Under the pieces are notes generated by a model. The model saw only the letters and a list, made by a program, of their open reading frames with translations, was not told the DNA's origin and made no database searches. Of a stretch of DNA of 60,609 bases, positions 54,395 through 60,609 are shown piece by piece. A program made the position numbers and the translations under genes. The stretch lies in NCBI GenBank assembly GCA_902825945.1, contig CADECY010000043.1:1-60609 (forward strand), in the 5' to 3' direction. The DNA comes from an uncultured Acidobacteriota bacterium. GTDB lineage: Bacteria; Acidobacteriota; Terriglobia; Bryobacterales; Bryobacteraceae. How positions within the stretch are numbered: position 1 is the stretch's first letter; the number at the start of each line of letters is the position of its first letter.

Positions 54395-55216
54395 ATGAAG
54401 CTGACATTGTTCCTCGCAATGGCCTGCTGCGCGGCGTTCGCGCAGAAGAAGGACCTGCTCTTCCACGCCTCGTTCAACCACGGCGTGGACGCGGACGTGG
54501 CTCGCGGCGACAAACGGCTGTACACGGCCACCGCCTACAACAAACGGGAAGATGCCAAGCCCGGCTTGCACCATCCGGATATCGAGATCGCCAAGGGTGC
54601 GGGCAAGTTCGGCGATGCACTGCGATTCAAGAAGAAGAACAACAAAGCCGTCTACTTCCCGGCCGATGGTAACGTGAACTTTCAGGATGGAAACTGGAGC
54701 GGCACGATCTCGTTCTGGCTCTCGCTCGATCCGGAGACCGACCTCGAGCCCGGTTTCTGCGATCCCATTCAGGTGACCGACGATGCCTACAATGACAGCG
54801 CGATCTGGGTGGATTTCACCAAGGACGACAAGCCTCGACACTTCCGGCTGGGCGTGTTCGGAGACTTGAAGAAGTGGAACCCCGACAACACTCCATCGGA
54901 CAAGAGTCCGAAGTTCAACAACCGGCTGGTTGTCGTCAAGAAGACTCCATTCGCCAAGGGCCAGTGGACTCACGTCGCGATCGCGCACCAAGGTCTCGGC
55001 GGAGGGAAGGGAACCGCGACCCTGTACCTCAATGGTCAGGCTCAAGGCACCAGCGAGACGATCGCCGAAGGATTCACGTGGGATCGTACGAAAGCCGCGA
55101 TCCGGCTGGGGGTCGCCTACGTAGGTTTGTTCGATGAACTGTCGGTCTTTGGCCGGCCTTTGTCCGCCGCTGAAATAAAGAAGCTCCACGAATCGAAGAA
55201 AGGTCTCTCCAAGTGA
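54395..55216 (+). CDS. Secreted LamG/concanavalin-like domain protein
   Basis: A 273-residue protein with leader MKLTLFLAMACCAAFAQ and one LamG-like jelly-roll domain: LLFHASFNHGVDADVARGDK, VYFPADGNVNFQDGNWSGTI, ISFWLSLDPETDLEPGFCDP, GQWTHVAIAHQGLGGGKGTA, GLFDELSVFGRPLSAAEIKK. The last is the usual domain end. Probably binds carbohydrate or forms part of a surface complex; no catalytic motif. AGGAG precedes the ATG, six bases after the acetamidase stop; the TGA overlaps the next GTG (GTGA). Confidence 0.85.
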   Translation: MKLTLFLAMACCAAFAQKKDLLFHASFNHGVDADVARGDKRLYTATAYNKREDAKPGLHHPDIEIAKGAGKFGDALRFKKKNNKAVYFPADGNVNFQDGNWSGTISFWLSLDPETDLEPGFCDPIQVTDDAYNDSAIWVDFTKDDKPRHFRLGVFGDLKKWNPDNTPSDKSPKFNNRLVVVKKTPFAKGQWTHVAIAHQGLGGGKGTATLYLNGQAQGTSETIAEGFTWDRTKAAIRLGVAYVGLFDELSVFGRPLSAAEIKKLHESKKGLSK

Positions 55217-56853
55217 AAATAGCCTCCGCCGTCCTGTTCGCGGCGACACTCGCGGCTCAACCGCAAGTTCCCGGCTCGGTGATCCTCGAGCGCGGAATTG
55301 AATACTCTCGCGTGGGCGAGCCGCAGCATCTCGACATCGCGCGTCCGAAATCGGCGGAAGGCCGGTTGCCCGCGGTAGTGGCGATCCATGGCGGTGGATT
55401 CCGCGCGGGAAAACGCGATTCCTATCTCCCGCTCATTCTGAAGCTCGCCGAGCGCGGTTACGTGGCGGCGACGGTCGACTATCGCCTTTCGCCGAAGCAC
55501 CAGTTTCCGGCGGCCGTCGAGGATGTGAAAGCTTCGATCCGCTGGATGCGCGCCAACGCCACGCGTTACGGGATCGATCCGGACCGGATCGGAACAATCG
55601 GAGGCTCGGCTGGTGGACATCTCGTGCTGATGCTCGGGCTGACGGCGGGCGTGCCAGAGTTCGAAGGAACGGGCCCGAATCGCGAGTTCTCGAGCAAGGT
55701 GCAGTGCGTCGTGGACTACTATGGCCCGTCTGATTTCACTCAGTCCTACGGGAAGAGCGTGGATGCGCATGAAGTACTGCCGATGTGGCTGGGCGGTGAC
55801 CTTTCGACCCAAGACAAACTGCACCGGCGCGCGAGTCCGTTGAATTGGGTGTCGCCGAACGCGGCTCCGATTTTGGCGATTCACGGGACCGAGGACAAGT
55901 TCGTCGCCCATGAGCAGTCAGTTTGGCTGATGGATCGGCTGAAGGGTGCGGGCGCGCACGGTGAGTTGCTCACATTGCAAGGCGCCGGTCACGGATTCAA
56001 AGGCGATGACATCGCAAAGGCCGAGCAGGCCGCGGTCGCGTTCTTCGACAAGTTCCTGCGGGCTCCGGTCAAACAGCAGAAGGTGCTCGTGTCCGACCAC
56101 GGTCCGGCCGGCGAGGTGATTCTGATGGACTGGCCGTCCGGCAAGGTCCACTGGAAGGTTCCGAATCAGCGCGGGCACGACGTGCAGGCGCTTCCGGGCG
56201 GAAACGTGCTCTACACGGTTGGACCGGCGCGGAAGGTGATCGAGATCGACGCCAATCGGAACGAGGTCTGGACCTATGGCGCCAATGAGGGGCTCGAGCA
56301 TCCCATCTCGGCGCAGCGCCTGGACAATGGCAACACACTGATCCACGACGCGAGGAAGGGCGAGACGATCGAGGTGACGCGCGATAAGAAGGTCGTGTGG
56401 CGCTACGCGCATCCGGAACTGGCGAACATGCAGAGCCGCAATGCCCGGCGCACGCCTGAAGGCACGACGATCATCTCCGTCGAGGTGCTGGGTAAGATCA
56501 TCGAGGTGGATGCCAAAGGCAACGTGGTGTGGAGCTTCACTGGAGAAGGTGGCGCCAAGCGGAGACCATATCGCGGCATGCGGCTGTCGAACGGTAACAC
56601 CATCGTCAGCATGACCGAACCCGGCGAAGTGGTCGAGGTGACCAAGGAAGGCAAGGTCGTGCGCTCGCTGGGTGGCTTGTCGCCGAAGCTGCGGATGGGT
56701 TGGGCGTCAGGGACTGACGTTTTCCCGAATGGCAACTTGTTCATCAATGACTACACGGGCCGGCGGCTGATCGAAGTGGATGCCCAGGGCAACGTCGTGA
56801 ACGAGTTGCGCGGCTCGTTCAACATCGCAAGTGTGGCGGTGGTGAAGGACTAG
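55213..56853 (+). CDS. Alpha/beta-hydrolase (esterase) fused to a PQQ-like beta-propeller
   Basis: A 546-residue exported fusion. After leader MKIASAVLFAATLAAQ, residues 20-285 are an HSL/BD-FAE type esterase: oxyanion AIHGGGFRAGK, nucleophile elbow IGGSAGGHLVL (Ser), acid in ILAIHGTEDKFV and His in LQGAGHGFKGD. Residues about 295-546 form a propeller (IEIDANRNEVWTYGANEGLE, NGNTLIHDARKGETIEVTRD, IEVDAKGNVVWSFTGEG, NGNLFINDYTGRRLIEVDAQ). GTG overlaps the LamG stop. Its TAG shares the palindrome CTAG with the stop of the convergent kinase. Confidence 0.88.
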   Translation: MKIASAVLFAATLAAQPQVPGSVILERGIEYSRVGEPQHLDIARPKSAEGRLPAVVAIHGGGFRAGKRDSYLPLILKLAERGYVAATVDYRLSPKHQFPAAVEDVKASIRWMRANATRYGIDPDRIGTIGGSAGGHLVLMLGLTAGVPEFEGTGPNREFSSKVQCVVDYYGPSDFTQSYGKSVDAHEVLPMWLGGDLSTQDKLHRRASPLNWVSPNAAPILAIHGTEDKFVAHEQSVWLMDRLKGAGAHGELLTLQGAGHGFKGDDIAKAEQAAVAFFDKFLRAPVKQQKVLVSDHGPAGEVILMDWPSGKVHWKVPNQRGHDVQALPGGNVLYTVGPARKVIEIDANRNEVWTYGANEGLEHPISAQRLDNGNTLIHDARKGETIEVTRDKKVVWRYAHPELANMQSRNARRTPEGTTIISVEVLGKIIEVDAKGNVVWSFTGEGGAKRRPYRGMRLSNGNTIVSMTEPGEVVEVTKEGKVVRSLGGLSPKLRMGWASGTDVFPNGNLFINDYTGRRLIEVDAQGNVVNELRGSFNIASVAVVKD

Positions 56854-58145
56854 CGGCCGGGGTCGAGACCCACCACGACGGGTTTGCGTTCGGGCGGCGG
56901 GGCGGCCGGTTGTGCCCACTCTGGCTGATCGGCGGGGTTGACCACGCGCTTTGGCCGCCTGGGAGCAGCTTTGCGGGCTGGTGTGGGCGCGGGTGTGGCT
57001 GCCTTCTTGGCTGAGGCCGGAACCGCCTTCCTGGGCTCGGACTTCTTGGTGTTCTGCGGCGGGGCTTCTGGCTCGGCCGCTTCTACTTGTTCGGCCTCGA
57101 TCGGGCTGTATTTCTGGTTGGCCAGGAAAGCAAACGACGCGAGTGCAAGACCGGCGATCGCGGCAGTCACGACCATGGCGACCTTTCCGGTTGAAACCGG
57201 TGCCGGCTTGGGTGGTGGCTCCGTCTCGACGGTCTGCGTCTTCTTGATGCCGCTAGCTTCGAGCTCCTTGGCTTGGCGCCGAGAGTCAGCCCGGGCCTGC
57301 TTGGCCTTTTCGATTTCGGCGCGGCAGCGCTCGAGCCCCTGCTTGAACTCGCCAGCCGCGCGAAACCGCTGGATGGGATCCTTGGCCAGGGCGCGCAGCA
57401 CGAGGTCGTTCAGAGACTGGGGAATGTCCTTGTTGTACTGCACTGGCGGGATGGGCTGCTTTTCGACATGGGCGCGCATGATGGCGAAGCCATCGGTGGC
57501 ATCGAATACCCGCTGGCGGCACAGCATTTCGTAAAGCACCGCTCCCGCCGAGTAAAGATCGCTGCGATTGTCGAGTTCCTGCTGTCCGCGCACCTGCTCG
57601 GGCGACATGTAGTGGACCGAGCCGACTGCGATTCCCTCGCGTGTGAGTTGGACGTCACGCTGCGATTTGGCGAGCCCGAAGTCGGTGAGCTTCACGACGC
57701 CATCCGAGCTGATGATGATGTTGGCGGGTGTAATGTCCCGGTGCACGACGCCACGCCGGTGCGCGAAATCGAGCGCGTCGAGCACCTGGCACATCAGGTC
57801 GATCGCCTTTAGAATCGGAGGCCCTTCGATTTCGAGCAGCCGCTTGAGCGAGCTTCCCCGCACCAGTTCCATCACCATGACGAGAACGCCGTCGTGCTCG
57901 AAGGCGTTGTGAACAGTGGCAATGTTGGAGTGAGTAAGGCTCGCCTGAACCTGAATCTCGCGAAGGAACCGCGATACATGCTCCTGGTGCTGGTCGGGTG
58001 TGCCGTCCCCGGCCGGCAGCAAGACCTTGAGCGCCTCGATGCGTTTGGTGACCGCGTGTTCCGCTTCGAACACCTTTCCCATGCCTCCCGATCCGATCAG
58101 GGAGAGGATGCGGTATCCGCCTATGGTATCGCCGATATCGATCAT
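56850..58145 (-). CDS. Serine/threonine protein kinase, PknB-type
   Basis: A 431-residue kinase. Gly loop IGSGGMGKVF, the catalytic Lys in EALKVLLP, HRDITPANIII (HRD followed by I-T instead of the usual I-K, a variant seen in some bacterial kinases), DFGLAK and the activation-loop end VGSVHYMSPEQV are present (residues 1-275). A linker, one membrane helix (VAMVVTAAIAGLALASFAFL, about 325-344) and a Pro/Ala/Lys-rich extracytoplasmic tail follow, with no PASTA or other recognised sensor domain. Divergent from the SPFH gene. Confidence 0.92.
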   Translation of the reverse strand: MIDIGDTIGGYRILSLIGSGGMGKVFEAEHAVTKRIEALKVLLPAGDGTPDQHQEHVSRFLREIQVQASLTHSNIATVHNAFEHDGVLVMVMELVRGSSLKRLLEIEGPPILKAIDLMCQVLDALDFAHRRGVVHRDITPANIIISSDGVVKLTDFGLAKSQRDVQLTREGIAVGSVHYMSPEQVRGQQELDNRSDLYSAGAVLYEMLCRQRVFDATDGFAIMRAHVEKQPIPPVQYNKDIPQSLNDLVLRALAKDPIQRFRAAGEFKQGLERCRAEIEKAKQARADSRRQAKELEASGIKKTQTVETEPPPKPAPVSTGKVAMVVTAAIAGLALASFAFLANQKYSPIEAEQVEAAEPEAPPQNTKKSEPRKAVPASAKKAATPAPTPARKAAPRRPKRVVNPADQPEWAQPAAPPPERKPVVVGLDPGR

Positions 58146-58219
58146 TCGATGGTAGGTTCCGGTCCCGTCTCAACAATCGGCGGGTCGTGGCGGGCGCTTT
58201 ATGATGTTGCCTATTTCTG

Positions 58220-58248
58220 TTGACGTCCGATATAGAAATGATATCATT
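58220..58248 (+). promoter_or_regulatory. Promoter of SPFH gene with palindrome over the -10 box
   Basis: -35 TTGACG (58220-58225), 16-base spacer, -10 TATCAT (58242-58247). A perfect 12-base palindrome AATGATATCATT covers 58237-58248, so a dimeric repressor bound there would block the -10. GGAGG stands 8 bases before the ATG at 58270. The second cistron of the operon encodes a ribbon-helix-helix protein, which could be that repressor. Confidence 0.6.
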
Positions 58249-58269
58249 GTGATGTCAGGAGGATTTCAG

Positions 58270-59163
58270 ATGACGAACATGAAGGAACGCGAAACCAAGG
58301 GACTTCCGGGTCTGTTGATGCTGTTTGTATTCCTAGGCGTGTTGGTAGGCGTGATGGTCGCGATCACCGGGACCATTCGCAGTGATGAGCTCGAGCGGAC
58401 GGAAAAGGCAGGTGTGCTTGCCTTCTGGGCCGTTGTCGCAGTGCTGGACCTGTTGTGCCTGGGCGGGATCTTTACCGTCCAGCCGACAACCGGAATGGTC
58501 TTGCAGCTCTTCGGGCGCTATGTTGGGACGGTGAAGGAGCCCGGGTTGTACTGGGTGAACCCGTTCTATTCGAAGAAGCCCGTTTCGCTCCGAATCCGCA
58601 ACTTCGAAACCAACCACCTCAAGGTGAATGACCTCGACGGCAATCCGATCGAGATTGCGGCTGTCGTGGTTTGGAGGGTAGTCGACTCTCCCGAGGCGAC
58701 GTTCCAGGTGGAGAACTACGAAAACTACGTGCATGTCCAAAGCGAGGCTGCGTTGCGAAACCTGGCGACCGCCTACGCCTACGATGCCCATCAGGATGGG
58801 CACATGTCGCTCCGCGGCAACACCGCCGAGGTCGCGTCCCATCTCCAGCGTGAGATTCAGGACCGTCTGTCGGTGGCGGGTGTCGAGGTGGTGGAATCGC
58901 GCATCAGCCACTTGGCCTACGCACCGGAAATCGCGGCGGCGATGCTGCAACGGCAGCAGGCGTCGGCGATCATAGCGGCGCGGCAGAAGATCGTCGAGGG
59001 TGCGGTAGGGATGGTTGAGATGGCGCTCGAGATGCTTTCGCACAAGAAGGTCGTTCACCTGGACGAAGACCGGAAAGCGGCCATGGTGAGCAATCTCCTC
59101 GTGGTCCTGTGCGGCGAGCGTAACACGCAGCCGGTGATCAACACCGGGACCATCTACCACTAG
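58270..59163 (+). CDS. SPFH (band 7) domain membrane protein
   Basis: A 297-residue protein. Two hydrophobic segments (LLMLFVFLGVLVGVMVAITG and FWAVVAVLDLLCLGGIFTVQ) anchor it; the SPFH domain follows (VLQLFGRYVGTVKEPGLYWV, NHLKVNDLDGNPIEIAAVVVW, YVHVQSEAALRNLATAYAYD) and ends with LSVAGVEVVESRISHLAYAP and EIAAAMLQRQQASAIIAARQ. It likely forms a membrane ring or microdomain scaffold. Start at ATG 58270 follows AGGAGG; an in-frame GTG at 58249 is less likely. It is followed after six bases by a ribbon-helix-helix gene, a pairing conserved for this SPFH type. Confidence 0.88.
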   Translation: MTNMKERETKGLPGLLMLFVFLGVLVGVMVAITGTIRSDELERTEKAGVLAFWAVVAVLDLLCLGGIFTVQPTTGMVLQLFGRYVGTVKEPGLYWVNPFYSKKPVSLRIRNFETNHLKVNDLDGNPIEIAAVVVWRVVDSPEATFQVENYENYVHVQSEAALRNLATAYAYDAHQDGHMSLRGNTAEVASHLQREIQDRLSVAGVEVVESRISHLAYAPEIAAAMLQRQQASAIIAARQKIVEGAVGMVEMALEMLSHKKVVHLDEDRKAAMVSNLLVVLCGERNTQPVINTGTIYH

Positions 59164-59169
59164 AAGAAC

Positions 59170-59382
59170 ATGGCCGAGCGCAAGTCATTTCTGGTTCGGA
59201 TCGACGGCGACACCCTCGAGGCGGTGCGCCGTTGGGCCGATGCCGACTTGCGTAGTCTGAACGGGCAGATCGAGTACCTGCTGCGGAAAGCCCTTAGCGA
59301 GGCGGGCCGCCTCGGTGTTGAAAGAAGCACCAATGATGGCCCGCCTTTGCCGTCTCATGAGCCGTCTCCTGGGCAGGGTTGA
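59170..59382 (+). CDS. Ribbon-helix-helix (Arc-type) DNA-binding protein
   Basis: A 70-residue protein. KSFLVRIDGDTLEAVRRWAD is the ribbon and first helix, LRSLNGQIEYLLRKALSEAG the second helix with the conserved N-G-Q-I-E turn. The N-terminal beta ribbon residues F-L-V-R-I should contact DNA. It sits six bases after the SPFH gene. Its C-terminal tail (STNDGPPLPSHEPSPGQG) is read across the start of the decayed ATPase frame and may be extended by that junction. Could autoregulate through the palindrome at 58237-58248. Confidence 0.8.
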   Translation: MAERKSFLVRIDGDTLEAVRRWADADLRSLNGQIEYLLRKALSEAGRLGVERSTNDGPPLPSHEPSPGQG

Positions 59383-59687
59383 TGAATTCGGCATTCGTGA
59401 TGTGGAAATCATCCGCCATAACTCCGTGCTGCTGTTCGGACGCGCCAGACCGGCAAGACCACACTCCCCCACGAGGCTCTGCCCGGCGCGATCCACTTCG
59501 ACCTGCTCGAGTCGGATACCTCCGCGAACTCGTTGCCCGCCCCGAGATGATTCGCCGATTGACCGGGCAGCAGAAGGTGATCGTCATCGACGAAGTCCAG
59601 TGGTTGCTGGTGCTGTTGAACGAGGTCCACGCGATGATTCGTGTTGAACCGGGTCGAGCGCTCAGAATCTTCGGCGCCGGGGCGTGA
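59357..59687 (+). pseudogene. Decayed AAA/DUF4143 ATPase fragment
   Basis: Three frames together give the N-terminal third of a DUF4143-type ATPase. Frame one from ATG 59357: SRLLGRVDEFGIRDVEIIRH, then NSVLLFG. Frame two: TGKTTLPHEALPGAIHFDLLE (Walker A remnant, with a shift just before TGKTT). Frame three: YLRELVARPEMIRRLTGQQK then VIVIDEVQWLLVLLNEVHAM (Walker B), after which similarity ends near 59640. The middle and C-terminal parts (ATPase rest and DUF4143) are gone. Two frameshifts and a truncation mark it as a relic. Confidence 0.75.
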
Positions 59688-59873
59688 ACCGGCTCGGCGG
59701 CCGCGCGTGAGCCGCAAGACCGCAGATCGGTGAATTCGCGGTAGACTAATCTTTGGTTTCGCCTCTGCAGCCCATTGTCTAAAGACTGAACGCCCGTGGC
59801 TCCGCCATTGCGCGGAGGACGGGTGGCGTGTATCGTACGGCCGACTGCGTACCAATGGCTGGAGAAATCCGAA

Positions 59874-60609
59874 GTGTCGTTACACGACTGGGGCTTCGAC
59901 GCCCGCATTGCATCCTTGTACGCGGAGGGAGAAACACCCGCCCGCGCGATCGCTGTCTTCTCGAACCTCTGCCGCGCCGTCTTCGAGGATGGCGAGCGGC
60001 AGCTCTTTCTCGATCCATCCGATCCGCCGGCCACCGGCGATTGGATCGCCGCCTCGCCGGAGCGCGTACTGCGGGTGCTGCCGCGGCGTTCGGCAATTTC
60101 CCGGAAGCACCCCGGCTCGGCCGCGCGCGAGCAGGTGCTCGCGGCCAACGCCGATCTGTTGTTGGTCGTGAGCGGGCTCGATCACGATCTGAATCCGAGG
60201 CGGCTCGAGCGCTATCTGGCGATGGCGCTGAGTAGCGGCGCCGAGCCGGTGTTCGTACTCAACAAGATCGACCTGTGCGCCGAACCGGCCGCGGCGATTG
60301 GCTCGGTTCGCGCCGTTGCGGCGGGATACCCTGTGATCGTTTGCGGGGCGCGAGATGGTGTTGGCATCGAGGCGATCCGAGGGCTGATCGAGCCAGGCCG
60401 GACGGCCGCCATGGTGGGATCGTCGGGTGTGGGTAAGTCGACGCTTGCCAACGCGATGCTCGGTGAGACCGCAATGCAAACGAGGGAGGTCCGCGAGTAC
60501 GACAGCCGTGGACGCCACACCACGTCGCATCGCGAGATGTTCCTGCTGCCGGGCGGCGGCGTGCTTCTCGATCAGCTTGTTCTTTTCCATGATGTGCGAG
60601 GGCATGTAG
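59874..60609 (+). CDS. rsgA: Ribosome small-subunit GTPase RsgA (3' part outside window)
   Basis: The frame is open to the window edge. GTG 59874 gives MSLHDWGFDARIASLYAEG; a GTG at 59823 behind GGAGG is an alternative. The OB-fold (GDWIAASPERVLRVLPRRSA) is followed by the circularly permuted G domain: G4 in EPVFVLNKIDLC, then G1 GSSGVGKSTLANAML and G2 SRGRHTTSHREMFLLPGG. The next motif should be D-T-P-G after VLLD (G3), but the sequence reads QLVLFHDVRGH instead. The last 35 or so bases thus do not fit RsgA. It helps mature the 30S subunit. Confidence 0.82.
   Translation, partial: MSLHDWGFDARIASLYAEGETPARAIAVFSNLCRAVFEDGERQLFLDPSDPPATGDWIAASPERVLRVLPRRSAISRKHPGSAAREQVLAANADLLLVVSGLDHDLNPRRLERYLAMALSSGAEPVFVLNKIDLCAEPAAAIGSVRAVAAGYPVIVCGARDGVGIEAIRGLIEPGRTAAMVGSSGVGKSTLANAMLGETAMQTREVREYDSRGRHTTSHREMFLLPGGGVLLDQLVLFHDVRGHV

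Overview
The window is high-GC DNA whose gene content points to an Acidobacteriota genome of the Solibacter/Bryobacter type. The evidence is a large Oar-like TonB-dependent receptor with a carboxypeptidase-regulatory N-terminus, an NHL-repeat protein ending in the Ig-like C-terminal domain typical of Solibacter, many short twin-arginine or Sec leaders on sugar-active enzymes, a sulfatase, a PQQ dehydrogenase, a PknB-type kinase and a GH109-like oxidoreductase. This taxonomic call is inference from protein families; no rRNA or tRNA gene lies in the window.

Layout. 1-9202 (+): 3' part of a GH109-like protein, a SirB1/TPR protein, a membrane sensor translationally coupled to a stand-alone receiver, a SASA esterase, two M16-fold proteins that both lack the zinc motif, and a LolA-like protein, several with 4-nt overlaps. 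9227-11606: a secreted hypothetical (-) divergent from an ACS-type MFS transporter (+). 11614-21038 (-): rtcR, an AAA ATPase and a 3-TM protein in one tight unit, then aqpZ, a hypothetical, a cupin, a sulfatase, a TonB receptor and a 51-residue membrane peptide. 21116-23432 (+): a sigma-54 promoter and rtcBA (RNA repair).

23433-28120 is a disturbed zone. It holds an M20 amidohydrolase, a 112-bp duplication of its start region enclosing a small CxxC...CxxC protein, a frameshifted dapA-family pseudogene, a DUF2061 protein, a probably leaderless ferredoxin gene, and rluE running antisense into it. 28182-32169: a VIT/vWA protein, a truncated TPR pseudogene and a hairpin-rich, REP-like noncoding patch. 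32170-38442: the NHL protein (+) convergent with a subtilase (-). 38539-43514 (+): a small cationic secreted protein, then PQQ dehydrogenase, MFS transporter, BNR sialidase-like protein and methyltransferase, the last four closely packed. 44130-49325 (+): an HspR-like operator and promoter, clpB, lon, and a candidate small RNA with C-rich loops ending at a terminator.

49332-60609: a GT-C membrane protein and a PhoD-like phosphatase (-); an operon of acetamidase, LamG protein and alpha/beta hydrolase fused to a propeller (+); a Ser/Thr kinase (-) sharing the CTAG stop; an SPFH protein with a ribbon-helix-helix partner (+); a decayed AAA/DUF4143 ATPase; and the 5' part of rsgA, which stops matching its family just before the window edge.

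Themes are carbohydrate scavenging (GH109, sulfatase, TonB, SASA, sialidase, transporters), stress and RNA/protein repair (rtc, clpB, lon), and membrane signalling. The strongest candidates for something new are the lon-downstream C-rich-loop sRNA, the rtcR-linked ATPase/3-TM pair, the kinase-less sensor-receiver pair and the doubly inactive M16 pair.
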